A stretch of DNA of 15,574 nt from Larix sibirica (GCA_004151065.3 NWUY0300000601.1:9568-25141); one strand, 5' to 3'; shown: positions 1 through 8,488, counted from the stretch's first letter. The notes: generated by a model from the sequence alone, not told the origin. Numbers and translations: made by a program.

Positions 1-193
1 TCGCTCAATTCATTTATGGTAATATGGATTCAATGGCATGGTACTTTAATCTTTGGATACATCATTGGGATCATCATTATTTGGGTATAAGACGTGTTTC
101 GGCGTCTCTAAAGAACTTTGCAAAGATCTTTCGTTGGCATTTAAACCTGCATCTAGGGAGTATACCCATTTGAAAACAGTTGGTTCGATAGCT
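1..193. repeat. Direct repeat, copy 1 (cut by window edge)
   Basis: This block is repeated at 466-658 with only three differences (positions 64, 99 and 130 of this copy). Similarity stops exactly at the GCT before the unknown base at 194. The left edge is the window edge, so the duplicated unit may be longer. One plus-strand frame is open across the block and ends in TGA just after a run reading LHLGSIPI. The minus strand also has an open frame, so the coding strand is not decided. I recognise no protein family. Confidence 0.9.
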
Positions 194-465
194 NGGGTGG
201 CTTTAGAGTGACTTGGTCATTCTATTGGTACACTTTTGTTTGTGTTATGGTGTGGATTCTTCTTGAGAATGATTAATAATTAAATAACACATAGCATTAA
301 CACAATTAAAGTAATATTTTGCACAATAAAAATCTGATACCTAGTAGCTAAAGTGACAAATGATGACATTTTGAAGTTAATGTTACAATTAATTTCTCTT
401 ATGTGGAAATTGATGGTGATTAATGGTTGGATGATGCTATTTTAAATTTCAGGATTTATCCTGTA

Positions 466-658
466 TCGCTCAATTCATTTATGGTAATATGGATTCAATG
501 GCATGGTACTTTAATCTTTGGATACATCGTTGGGATCATCATTATTTGGGTATAAGACGTGTTCCGGCGTCTCTAAAGAACTTTGCAAAGATCTGTCGTT
601 GGCATTTAAACCTGCATCTAGGGAGTATACCCATTTGAAAACAGTTGGTTCGATAGCT
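466..658. repeat. Direct repeat, copy 2
   Basis: Second copy of the block at 1-193, 465 bp downstream and about 98% identical. It is preceded by a good-looking splice acceptor (TTTAAATTTCAG, AG at 451-452), after which a plus frame stays open for 61 codons to a TGA at 636-638. The sequence after the block (from 659) does not match the sequence after copy 1, so this is either a duplicated exon-sized segment or a tandem duplication whose left unit lies partly outside the window. The spacer 194-465 is AT-rich and shows nothing else. Confidence 0.9.
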
Positions 659-680
659 TTTACACTGAAAGTGCAGATGA

Positions 681-875
681 TTGTTTCTAGCTAACTGGAT
701 GCCGTGTTGGCCACCACTATTACTCACTCTTGTACCTTGTGTGAGCAATATTGCACTAGACAAACTTCGATCACAGAATCAAGCCCCACGTACCATCGAG
801 TATACCATGGATACCCTTAGGAATCCTGAAACTTATCCATATTCAAGCCTTGGTTTGGGGGAGAGGAAATATTGA
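681..875 (+). other. Open stretch, possible exon or gene relic, unidentified
   Basis: A plus-strand frame of 64 sense codons ends at TGA 873-875. It begins directly after an in-frame stop (678-680) and has no ATG at its start. The N-terminal part is hydrophobic (WMPCWPPLLLTLVPC) and the rest is polar, ending LGLGERKY. The balanced composition of the second half looks protein-like, but I recognise no family. It follows repeat copy 2 by about 20 bp and could be decayed sequence of the same original gene. It could also be chance. Confidence 0.2.
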
Positions 876-1139
876 GTTTATATTGCTATATCATTTCTTT
901 TTCTTGGATGTAGTAAGTATTGAGATGCTTGGATGTTATGTTCATGATTAAATATTTATTGATGAATGTACTTCATTTCTTACTACAAATAATCTCATCT
1001 CGAATGTTATGGTTAATGGTGCATAGACTTGTAATTGAATATTAATAATCACATTAACTTAGAGAAGTGTCTAGTCACAATACTTCCTTATCCATAAAAA
1101 TTAGTGCTAGGTGTATACTTAGGATTGTCCTTAGATAAT
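876..1139. other. AT-rich spacer
   Basis: No open frame, splice-site pair or repeat that I can support. The right end may contain the untranslated 3' tail of the adjoining minus-strand LINE, but no poly(T) tract is visible to mark its end. Confidence 0.5.
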
Positions 1140-2060
1140 ATTAAGCAAAAGCTTGGCCAGGGTCTCCCCCTTAGATAGTCTAGGTTCGTTCATTGTTGAA
1201 CCTAGGAAACCTAAAGCGATGAATTCCTTACCGTTAGTGATATGTTGGGTTGGGGGTTCATAGTTGTGTCAGATTAGCAACCAGTTAGCTTGTCCATCAT
1301 CTAGGGCTGCTAGATTGTGCATCAACAGTAGGTAAGAGGTGGTTAGGAACGTTTGGGGAGAATTTGAACAAAGGAAGATGGTCCATCGAAATACCCATAG
1401 ACTCTAAGAGATCTGAGACCCCCGCAAACCAACACTGAGCTAGACTAGGGGGGACTGGCTAAAGCAATGGACTCAAATGAACAGTAGGCCAAGTACGAAT
1501 ATTGATCATGCCCCTTCACTGAATCACTGAAATTCCAATGTGATGCAAAAGTGAGACAAGGCTAAACACAGTTTCAAGTGGGAGAGGCCAGACACCAAAC
1601 TATGCAAGAATGATGGGTTGATGTACTATTGATTTGAATATGACAATGCATCAAAGGAGAAGGGTCTGCACTCTCTCAATTGAATCCCAATCAGGCTCTA
1701 ACAAACAAGGTAACCAAACCTCTAAACCATAAAGTATTGTGGGTTAGACCAAAGTGTCCATGAGAAACATGTTGGACAGTATGTCCTAGAAATGGTGCCG
1801 CAAACACGATCTCTCAAGAAGGAATAGGGATTAATAACCTTTGTTAACCAATGGCTAAAGGGCGTGTCTCATATTGAATCGAAACCTTGAGAATTGCACC
1901 CCCAAATAAGTATAGGTGTTAATGATATGATTCTCCTCCCCTCTAAATAGAAAATGATGATTCAAAAGCACCTTCTTTGACCCATTAAAGATCATCGCCT
2001 TGGTTTTACCCAAGTTGAATGTTAATTGTCAAAGGTCCTCGATTTGCAAGTGGTGTTTTC
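1140..2060 (-). mobile_element. Decayed LINE (non-LTR retrotransposon), ORF2 C-terminal part
   Basis: Read on the minus strand, the pieces of a LINE reverse transcriptase appear in the expected order. At about 2010-1983 is LGKTKAMIFNGSKKV (region after the catalytic YADD, which is not present). At about 1915-1890 is YTYLGVQFS, at about 1746-1700 ILYGLEVWLP, then DWDSIERVQTLLL, and at about 1610-1570 IILA and FGVWPLPLETVFSL. At about 1420-1330 come FAGVSDLLESMGISMD and LPLFKFSPNVPNHLLP. The frame is broken by several stops (for example before PTILYGLEVW and inside IILA-FG) and by shifts, so the copy is dead. The catalytic part and endonuclease are missing, so this is a fragment rather than a full element cut by the window. 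Motif names follow general knowledge of plant LINEs. Neither end is precise. Confidence 0.85.
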
Positions 2061-2574
2061 TTCCCCAAAACAAGCCGATCGAAATATTTGTACTGGAAAT
2101 GGCTAACATTCATCTCAGAAAACTTCTGGTTAACTTCCAGGCATTAAATGAGAAAAACTAGCCACTTTCTCAAAAACATATTCTAATAAAAATGCTAGAA
2201 TAGAGATTTATAGCTATAAATCTGCTCTTCCCTCTGCCAAACAGCAAATGCTGGAACAAAAATAGAGAAGTAGCTGCTGAATATGCTCAAATCTGTCAAA
2301 TTTCTGTTAAATGGACAGTTTACCTGCTGAACTGCCCAAATTACATTGTTGTATGGCCAACTTCGGCTGCAAATTGGCCAATTTCATCTGTTGGGTGTCT
2401 GTACAACTTCTACACTTTGTCAATTTGACTGTTTGGCTTCTGAAGAGTCCCGGTTTCATTCTGGAAGCACTCAGGCAACTTGATTTGCAGTCCGTACAGC
2501 CAGAGGCTGAGTGACTTAGGCATCCATATGGGATGTACGGCCTTCAGCAGCTGCTTGTGGGTGGTGGTTTACCC
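2061..2574. other. Non-coding stretch between LINE relic and copia leader
   Basis: A 67-codon plus frame (2311-2514) exists, but it has no splice context or recognisable motif and I do not call it a gene. The stretch probably belongs to the minus-oriented copia-like element whose primer-binding site lies at 2946-2962, because it sits where the internal region would begin. No gag motif is readable. Confidence 0.35.
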
Positions 2575-2945
2575 ATGAAAAAAAATCATCTCTTCTAAAT
2601 CGATCTTTTTTGGAATTTTGATTCTACCTGGTAAAACAAATTTGGCTTTAAATCAAAAGAAAAAAGATGATCTCTCTTTAAAAGTTGGCTTTAAATCAAG
2701 CAAGTGAACTGAGCTAGTGTTTTAAAACAAAACGTAACCTCTTTTAAATAAAATCTGTCTTTAAATCAAAAAATACAAACTGGGTTTGATTTTAAACTAG
2801 TAAATAAGAATTGGGTTTAAACCAGAAAATCAAACCTAGCTTTCGCAGCCCTTTCAATTTCTAGGTGTGTCCTGCAGTTCCTCAATTTGTCATTGATCTA
2901 CACAGCCCCTAAGTCTTCAAAAGCTTCACCTTTGACTTCCCGTCA
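2575..2945 (-). mobile_element. Internal leader of a decayed copia-like element
   Basis: This stretch lies just inside the primer-binding site on the minus strand, where the untranslated leader of an LTR retrotransposon is expected. It contains five imperfect copies of a short word, CTTTAAATCAA or a variant (near 2645, 2690, 2761, 2788 and 2815), spaced irregularly by about 25-70 bp. No gag start or zinc knuckle can be read, so the element is decayed or a non-autonomous type. Confidence 0.45.
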
Positions 2946-2962
2946 CCGTGGCTTTGATACCA
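2946..2962 (-). other. Primer-binding site, initiator-Met tRNA type (copia-like)
   Basis: On the minus strand this reads TGGTATCAAAGCCACGG. It differs in one early position from TGGTATCAGAGC, the usual plant copia primer-binding site complementary to initiator methionine tRNA. The LTR edge follows directly on the plus-strand right side as TATTACGAAA. That is one base away from TGTTACGAAA, giving the usual TG end, so the LTR end has decayed. Confidence 0.65.
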
Positions 2963-3300
2963 TATTACGAAAACCAAAGTCTAATAGAGACTCATGTGTT
3001 TAGAACATATTAGGTGCAAGTCAAAAGGTGCAGTACAATCATAGTATATTATTTAGTTAGCTTATAACTGTTTTGAGACATAGAATTGTACTGAACCTTT
3101 TTCCTTTTATCAACTGACCATTTTCTTGAGCTATTCAATATTATCACACAAACACACAGATAAGAATGATAGGCTACCACATAAAACTTGGCCTGTACTT
3201 GACTGGATCAACCTAGATAGAAAATGAAAATATTTAGGATAGAGTTTCCTGCTTTTTAACTAGAATGATCCGAAACAATGTTTTTACAACTAGAAAGTAA
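2963..3300 (-). mobile_element. LTR remnant of copia-like element (outer end uncertain)
   Basis: AT-rich sequence directly outside the primer-binding site at 2946-2962, so by position it is the 5' LTR of a minus-oriented element. The inner end is at 2963. I could not find a matching outer terminus or target duplication, and it must stop before the exon at 3405. The right coordinate is therefore a guess. No second LTR copy is seen to the left. Confidence 0.4.
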
Positions 3301-3404
3301 TCATATATAAATGACAAGAATAATCTCAAAACACGGAATTGTGATACAACATGAAATCCAGCCTAGACACTCCCTTCGTAGGAATCTAATGTTAAGAAAT
3401 GTAC

Positions 3405-3618
3405 CTGGTTAGCATTCTTCAGATGATAAAATCGGTGCATCTGCATTGCTGAATTGCTAGATTCATGGTGAAAACCCACTGGTTCCAGTAAACCATGGCT
3501 GATGCAATTACATGATAGCAATTCAACCACCTTAGTTATTGTTTCATAGAACAAGTTTAATGGAAGTAGAAAATCTATGAAAAACTCAGCTGCTAATTCA
3601 GACATATGTCTAGCAGAT
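3405..3618 (-). CDS. Exon D of the four-exon gene (214 bp)
   Basis: One base completing the glycine codon, then 71 codons. The acceptor is CTTTTTTTTCATAG and the donor AACCAG/GTACAT. It starts [18 protein letters not shown], goes on [19 protein letters not shown] and ends [11 protein letters not shown]. The frame would remain open about 14 codons past the donor before stopping, so an unspliced end near 3363 is possible. The consensus donor and preceding phase pattern favour splicing to an exon farther left, beyond the copia remnant or the window. Confidence 0.78.
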
Positions 3619-6600
3619 CTATGAAAAAAAAGTAAGGTCACTTTAAGGAGATAGAGATTCATAAAGACAAACAAGAAAAATTAATAACAATCAAATCAAT
3701 AACTTTCCAGACATTAAGAATTACTATAGAAAAGAATGCATGTGAGTGCAACTAGTTGCATTTTCTAAAATTCTCTGATGCCCCTGTAGAAACAATCAAG
3801 ATATTAATTCAGCTTGCAACCCATATGTATATGCAGGCTCTAGGATTGGCAGAGTAAGAAATTCTCAAATTTACCCTTGCAACCGACAGATCAGACGGTG
3901 ATAATCACGAAGCAAAGGGCCCAGCTCGCATAATCTTATTGATATAGCAGTTGAATTTTTCCAGTATTCCCGCAATGCCTGTATCAACATGCATTCCTTT
4001 CATGGTCTATAACTTTCATTTACATATATTGCAAATAACAAATTTTAAGTGTTCAAATGTGAAAATATATGTATTTGTTAAGAAAAGATACTTGTTACCC
4101 ATACCTTGACGAGAATACTTTGTTCGGTAGTTTTGTCACCATCTCTGGACACTAATGTTGACGCCAAAGCCAAAAGTTCCATGTCACTTGATTCATCTAC
4201 AATATTAAGTTCAGCAGTAGAAGTAGCCACAGCAGGAAGTCCAAGTCTCTGCCGCATTTCTCCCAGAGGAGTGAAATGTTCTTGCTTAGCTCCCTGATTA
4301 TTGGCAATAGATTCCCATATTATTTGTCAGAAAAAAAAAGATGCAATCCAACATGGCATGCAACCTGTAATACCCTATTAAGCAAGTACTTCATTACATA
4401 ACTGTTTTCTTTCTGGGGAGAGATTATAGTTTACTTTTGATATTTATTTTTCTAATTTAAATATATCATCTATCTTTGCTGCAATAGATTTTGGGTATGC
4501 AGTATTGAATTAAGCACGATACTAGTTATTACATTGTAACCTTGGGCTGTGATCGAACACACACCCATGTTACCTGCTTAAGCTATAAAATTCACATTTT
4601 CACTCAAGTCAATTGTAGTGTGTGATTAAGGATATAAGTATTGTTCATGTTTATCACATACTCAGATAAAATATTCTGATATATTTTACACTTGGTCTGC
4701 AGATTATATTTTGAGACTTCAAGAATAATTTGAACCCAGGGGATTTTGACACAGTTCTTGGGTGATCAAACTATGGAGGGGAAGAGCGATTGTGGCAGGG
4801 GCAAAGGAGGTAGGACGCAAGGAGGTATTGGAAGAGGGCTTTGAGGAGGAGGAGATCAGTGCTCAGGTGGAGGAGATCCACGAACAGGAAAAGGGCCACA
4901 AGCTGAAAAGGGAGAGAAGACAGGTAAGGTTGTACGAATGCATTCCATACAGGGACAGACGTGATCTGTATGAGGGCAGCAGCCAGCAGCCAAGGTGCAG
5001 GGCAGCCTAATTTTTTTATAGACCAAGCTGGAAATAGCAAGAAAAATTGTTCTAGAGGCCATACGGTTGGTGTAGGGAATGCATCAAACTTTTTTGCAGA
5101 TAGCGGTCACCCTCTAGGCTCAGCATTTGAAAATGTTTACAACCATAGAAGCTTATCAAGAAAACACCCTCCGAATTACATACCCATTGTTTCTGATAGT
5201 GATGGCAATGTTTGACTTTGAACCATAGTGCGCTGAGCGCTCTTTGAATGCCAGGTTTTCCAATACAGAGAAGGGTACATCGGTACAATGATGTTTCCTG
5301 TAGCTGATAATGTCTGGCAAACTGGTGATCAGTTTGAGCCTAGATACCAAGACTATGAACAGTGAAAACCACGTGGATGAGCCTTTGCGGCTGGAGGACA
5401 TTCCCTCAATGGGAAATGGCCTGGAGCTAGTAATACCTACTGGGAGCAAGGTGGAGATTGTGGCGAGGATTTGGTAATGGGTGATGGCCTGCCTATTTCT
5501 GTTGATCAGCATGTTGAAGTTCCACTTGTAGAGAAGACTAAGGTTCCCTCTCTGTCTTCCGTTCAGCCTAATGCACCCCCATGCCCAAGTTAGGATGACA
5601 TCAATGTTTTCCTTGCGAGTAACAAGGAGTACTTTGAAGGGCCCATGCATCTTGAGACTTGAGGATCATTATGTACTTTTTGCATCTCACGACGGATGAG
5701 GAAGCATTCAATCATTGGTATTTGCTGATCTGAGAAACCAAAGGCATTTCTTTGAATGCCTATTGGGGCTTAGGTTTGAAGTATGTTTACCTTTTATTCG
5801 ATTCAGATGCAGCCGCTCTTCATGTCCTACAGTTTGGCACCTAGAACATTGAACATTGAAACCTAACTGCTGAAAATAGTAGTAACAAAAAAGGAATCTC
5901 ATTGGACTCATTTTTTTACAAGGAACATGAATATATGACATCTCTGTCATGTGGGCCCCTGGATCTCGAGCTCCTAGAAAAGGAAAACTGCTAAAAATAG
6001 TGATTCTCTTGGACTCTACTAGATTTGGAAGGAATTGGATCAATATGCATGTCTAGATACACCTGCAATGGAACTAGCTTGATGGAATCTTGCTAGATCT
6101 TAACTCTCTAGTAGTGCAAACACAAAACAGGTCCACAGTTCCTTGAATTTGCTTCAGCCTTCACTGTGAGTCACAGATCTTTAAAATTTAAATCCAAGGT
6201 TCTGATACCATGTCAAAAATTTACAAATACATAATCGCAGTCACAATATGCACATAAGAGAGATATGCTTGATTGATATTATTCCAATGTGTAATGTCTT
6301 GTTACATAGAGTCATTCAAGTTGGGAGACATACATTAGGAGTAAGTTACATAACTCTCAAGTCATAACTCCTAACACTTAACTAACTAATTAATTAACCT
6401 AATTCATCACTTTACATTACATTAGAACTTGATTACACTATAGCTCAATTCTCCTAATCAAAACCTCCTAACTAAAAAATAAGACCATTATTAAATATCC
6501 ATTCTAAACACCCACAGCTTAAAATTGTGATTTGTTTTTCAAAAATGGAGTAGCACAATTACTCTGATGGAAAGAAGATACACAGCGAAAGGTAAGAAGT

Positions 6601-6780
6601 TGCATCTGAAACAAACAGATCAACATATATGCTTGAAGGCAGATTGTTTTAGAGTGACATAAATGTAAGGAAGCCTCACCTTGACATCAAGTGATGCTGA
6701 ATCTTGGGTCTGTACAGTAGACTCTATGGCAGATAGGCGGCTCCTTGGAGATAAAGGTGCACGTTTTGCTATTGGGTCAT
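3405..6780 (-). CDS. Four-exon gene, partial, unrecognised product
   Basis: Four minus-strand exons join as 6780-6680, 4293-4105, 3978-3875 and 3618-3405. All boundaries obey GT-AG. The phases match at all three junctions: 101 bp (entering with two bases of a split codon), 189 bp (phase 0), 104 bp leaving GG, and 214 bp entering with A to complete a glycine codon. The spliced 608 bp encode 202 residues without a stop. The first two exons are polar and Ser/Thr/Pro-rich, with a basic PLSPRSRL segment. The last two are helix-prone and hydrophobic ([18 protein letters not shown], then [18 protein letters not shown]), like a folded helical domain. No start, stop or upstream exon is in the window. 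Introns are 2386, 126 and 256 bp, the long one enlarged by transposon insertions. I do not recognise the family; a scaffold or subunit protein is possible but unsupported. Confidence 0.72.
3875..3978 (-). CDS. Exon C of the four-exon gene (104 bp)
   Basis: Thirty-four codons plus two bases. The acceptor is TGTTGATACAG before GCATTG and the donor CAAGG/GTAAAT. It begins [20 protein letters not shown] and continues with a basic amphipathic run ([13 protein letters not shown]), probably helical. The intron to exon B is only 126 bp, a normal plant size. Confidence 0.8.
4105..4293 (-). CDS. Exon B of the four-exon gene (189 bp)
   Basis: Sixty-three codons exactly, phase 0 at both ends. The acceptor is GCCAATAATCAG before GGAGCT and the donor is CTCGTCAAG/GTATGG. 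It begins [20 protein letters not shown] and contains an acidic stretch [13 protein letters not shown], ending TEQSILVK. The plus strand has an open frame over the same bases (4106-4297), which is its shadow. Confidence 0.8.
4294..4760 (-). other. Intron sequence, no feature
   Basis: Part of the 2.4-kb intron between exons A and B. It is AT-rich, with no coding frame. TGTAATACCC at about 4365 has the look of some small LTR element ends, but no 5S-like promoter or second copy is present, so I make no call. Confidence 0.5.
4762..5660 (+). pseudogene. Decayed reading frame inside intron, unidentified (likely retro-derived)
   Basis: An ATG at 4773 opens a Gly/Arg/Lys-rich segment ([20 protein letters not shown]) interrupted by TGA. 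A hydrophilic segment follows at 5000-5215 ([16 protein letters not shown]), then, after stops and frame changes, segments at about 5265-5610 ([59 protein letters not shown]) and at 5615-5660 ([15 protein letters not shown]). These runs have protein-like composition and no introns between them, so a retrocopy or retrotransposon ORF is the likeliest source. It is opposite in strand to the host gene. A 164-codon minus frame over 5156-5650 lacks such character and is probably its shadow. I recognise no family. Confidence 0.45.
5661..6193. other. Intron stretch, probably copia internal relic at right end
   Basis: The part just left of the primer-binding site (about 6050-6193) should be the leader of the minus-oriented copia element whose LTR is at 6211-6516. 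Farther left, a minus frame (5708-6043) holds C-x2-C-x4-H-x4-H at 5848-5807, one residue away from a retroviral-type zinc knuckle. A plus frame at about 5700-5790 ([20 protein letters not shown]) may continue the decayed frame to the left. Neither is strong enough to call. Confidence 0.3.
6194..6210 (-). other. Primer-binding site, initiator-Met tRNA type (copia-like)
   Basis: The minus strand reads TGGTATCAGAACCTTGG directly inside the LTR end TTTGACA. The first ten bases match the usual copia primer-binding site exactly. It touches the LTR without the usual 1-3 bp gap. Confidence 0.75.
6211..6516 (-). mobile_element. Copia-type LTR (5' LTR, minus orientation), 306 bp
   Basis: On the minus strand the block begins TGTGGGTGTTTAGAATGG and ends AAATTTTTGACA, so it has TG...CA ends and the primer-binding site follows immediately. 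The stretch ATAATATCAATCAAGC near the inner end resembles the tail of plant copia LTRs. The outer end at 6516 is chosen from the TG and typical length; TGACA at 6655-6659 is a weaker alternative. No coding internal region or second LTR is seen, so the element was truncated or only one end survives. It sits in the intron in the same orientation as the host gene. Confidence 0.65.
6680..6780 (-). CDS. Exon A of the four-exon gene (101 bp)
   Basis: The acceptor follows a pyrimidine-rich run (GTGTTTTTTCTTATTTGC) and ends TGTGCAG before 6780. The donor is GATGTCAAG/GTGAGG. Two bases complete a codon from an exon to the right that is not found, then 33 codons follow, [19 protein letters not shown] at the start and DSASLDVK at the end. 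In the other frames the segment has stops. The SPRSR run resembles a proline-directed phosphorylation site, which is inference only. Confidence 0.75.
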
Positions 6781-7400
6781 CTGCACATCAGGAATTCAGC
6801 AAATAAGAAAAAACACAATGGAAGTCATCATCAGATAATCCTGACAAACGTTTGTACTATACACTAAAGCATCAAAGAAATAAATAGTTTGCACTCTGGC
6901 AAAAACAAAACTATAATAACCAGTCACACTAGTTCCAACTTCCAGTTGAAAGAGACTCCTGCTATCACATTTATAGCAGCTAGGATACTATCCATTTCCA
7001 TACTAGTTGTCCCAGGCCAGAGCCAGTGCTTTTTACATGAGATGAGCAGTCATTGTCTATGATGATCATTGGCAGATTACAGTCAGCGGTAGCTAGATAT
7101 GCAGAGTAGGATTACCAGTGTACCCTTGTCACTTCTGAGCCCTCTTCATGATCCTGGAGGGACATTTGTTAGACCATTGGCCCACTTTTAGCAGAGCAGC
7201 AGAGCTTCCAGCTGCTGTTATCTTCCTTGCCTTCCAGAGTTGTCAGAGATTGTTGCAGATTAAGGTATATGACTGAGCAGGTATATGGCATGTGGGTTGA
7301 TTATCATGGTTTCTCTTGCTTATCTTAGTAGATGTGACCTAGAATATGTGGTTGTATCGGTGGTGATCAGTAATCATTTTGGTTTCATGTAGACTATCAT
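6781..7400. other. No exon found; upstream side of the four-exon gene
   Basis: Exon A needs an earlier exon to the right, but no open segment with a matching donor was found here. A short plus segment at about 7240-7270 has splice-like borders (CTTCCAG and GATTAAG/GTATAT) but no coding support. The stretch is best described as intron or intergenic sequence. Confidence 0.5.
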
Positions 7401-7538
7401 TTGAGAACAATTAAATGGTGTTGGTGTTAAGTCCCGGGTATATGGTTGTCAGTAGGATTAGCCTTTGTACAGTTGAGAACAATTAAATGGTGTTGGTGTT
7501 AAGTCCCGGGTATATGATTGTCAGTAGGATTAGCCTTT
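7401..7538. repeat. 72-bp tandem duplication (two copies plus a stub)
   Basis: TTGAGAACAATTAAATGGTG begins at 7401 and again at 7473. The matching parts (7401-7466 and 7473-7538) differ at one base (GGTTGTC against GATTGTC). A third partial copy of the end, AGGATTAGCCTTT, follows at 7545-7557. No coding frame crosses it. Confidence 0.9.
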
Positions 7539-7798
7539 AGCCTTAGGATTAGCCTTTCACTTGTCTTTCTGTCAATCTGTTCCTCACGCATTGAAAGCAA
7601 ATTCCTCTTGACTTTGGACATGACTTATGAAATCGAAGACTTCCCCCCACTGTGACCTCTGTGTATGGATAGGTCCCCATGTCTACTTTGTGTCTCGGCT
7701 CTGAGGTGTGTGTCTGCATTATGTAGTTCACCTGAAGTGTCTCCATTAGTCCTCAAAGCAAGGTTCCTCATTAGAAATTAAAAAGGCCATGCCACGAT

Positions 7799-7917
7799 TG
7801 GTTGTGTTTTTTAATACTAAGCAAAAAGGCCATGAAATGAAATGAAAGCCGCAAATAGTTGTGCTTTTCAACACAAGCCCTTGATGAAAGCCGCAAATGG
7901 TTGTGCTTCTCAACACA
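7799..7917. repeat. 42-bp imperfect tandem repeat
   Basis: ATGAAAGCCGCAAATAGTTG starts at 7842 and recurs at 7884 with two differences over 34 bp. An earlier degraded partial copy (GGTTGTGTTTTTTAATAC) starts near 7799. GGCCATGAAATGAAATGA near 7828 has a relative near 7937. The 97-codon minus frame here (8039-7746) is open only because the unit length is a multiple of three, and I do not call it a gene. Confidence 0.85.
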
Positions 7918-8039
7918 TATAAAATCAAATAAGGGTCATGAAATGAAATGATAAAGGCCACTAAATGCATCGAAACACATAATGCTAAATCTAAAGGAAT
8001 GCAGGCCAAATGAAAGTCAAGACTTGCAATGAAAAGCAA

Positions 8040-8410
8040 GTAATTATATGAAGTCTTGTAATGAATAGAAAGTAAGGATACTTGTTAGAGTCTACTCGAG
8101 ACCTTCTAACCACTCTATCCATTTGTGAGACACCTCCCTTCCCTAGTGTTTTCTTTTCCACCACATGTCACGTTGGTTCTCTTGTTTCCCCTTTCTCGGA
8201 GAGATCATTGAGTTTGTCTAATAAATCAAACCTCATTTAACCAAGCCTTTAATTTTCTTCTCACCCAAGGGTAATGAGGGATGATCTGGAGTGTATAGAG
8301 GAGTGAATGTGAAAGCAAGTATATGGTTGGGACTTCACCATCGTTGTGCAATTGTTTCAATGTTAGTTTAATTTATATATATTTGGCTTTTTTATCACCA
8401 TTGTATACAT
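8040..8410. other. Spacer without recognisable feature
   Basis: There is no open frame, repeat or splice pair that I can support. Pyrimidine-rich tracts at 8130-8210 and 8250-8270 are unremarkable. Confidence 0.5.
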
Positions 8411-8488
8411 TTACTAATGCTTGAGTTTGCTACTAATATAATTAAGAGATNTAAAGTTATGTAATGCCACAAAATATAAAAAGTAATA

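Noticed and set aside
2311-2514. 67-codon plus-strand frame
   Set aside because: No motif, no splice sites, and it lies in the presumed interior of a minus-oriented retroelement.
4106-4297. 63-codon plus-strand frame
   Set aside because: It is the complement of exon B, which has both splice sites and phase agreement.
4365-4380. TGTAATACCC, like the start of some small LTR elements
   Set aside because: No 5S-like promoter, second LTR or primer site nearby.
4771-5062. Two minus-strand frames opposite the Gly/Arg-rich segment
   Set aside because: Hydrophobic translations are the expected complement of a purine-rich strand.
5156-5650. 164-codon minus-strand frame, the longest in the window
   Set aside because: It overlaps the plus-strand decayed frame, shows no motif and has no splice context. 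It looks like an antisense shadow.
7021-7280. Search for the missing upstream exon of the minus gene
   Set aside because: No open minus segment has a donor of the needed phase together with an acceptor or start codon.
7549-7746. 65-codon minus-strand frame
   Set aside because: It starts beside tandem repeats and has no recognisable domain or splice border.
7401-7917. Clustered short repeats considered as a CRISPR array
   Set aside because: Units are long, adjoining and without unique spacers, and the genome is eukaryotic.
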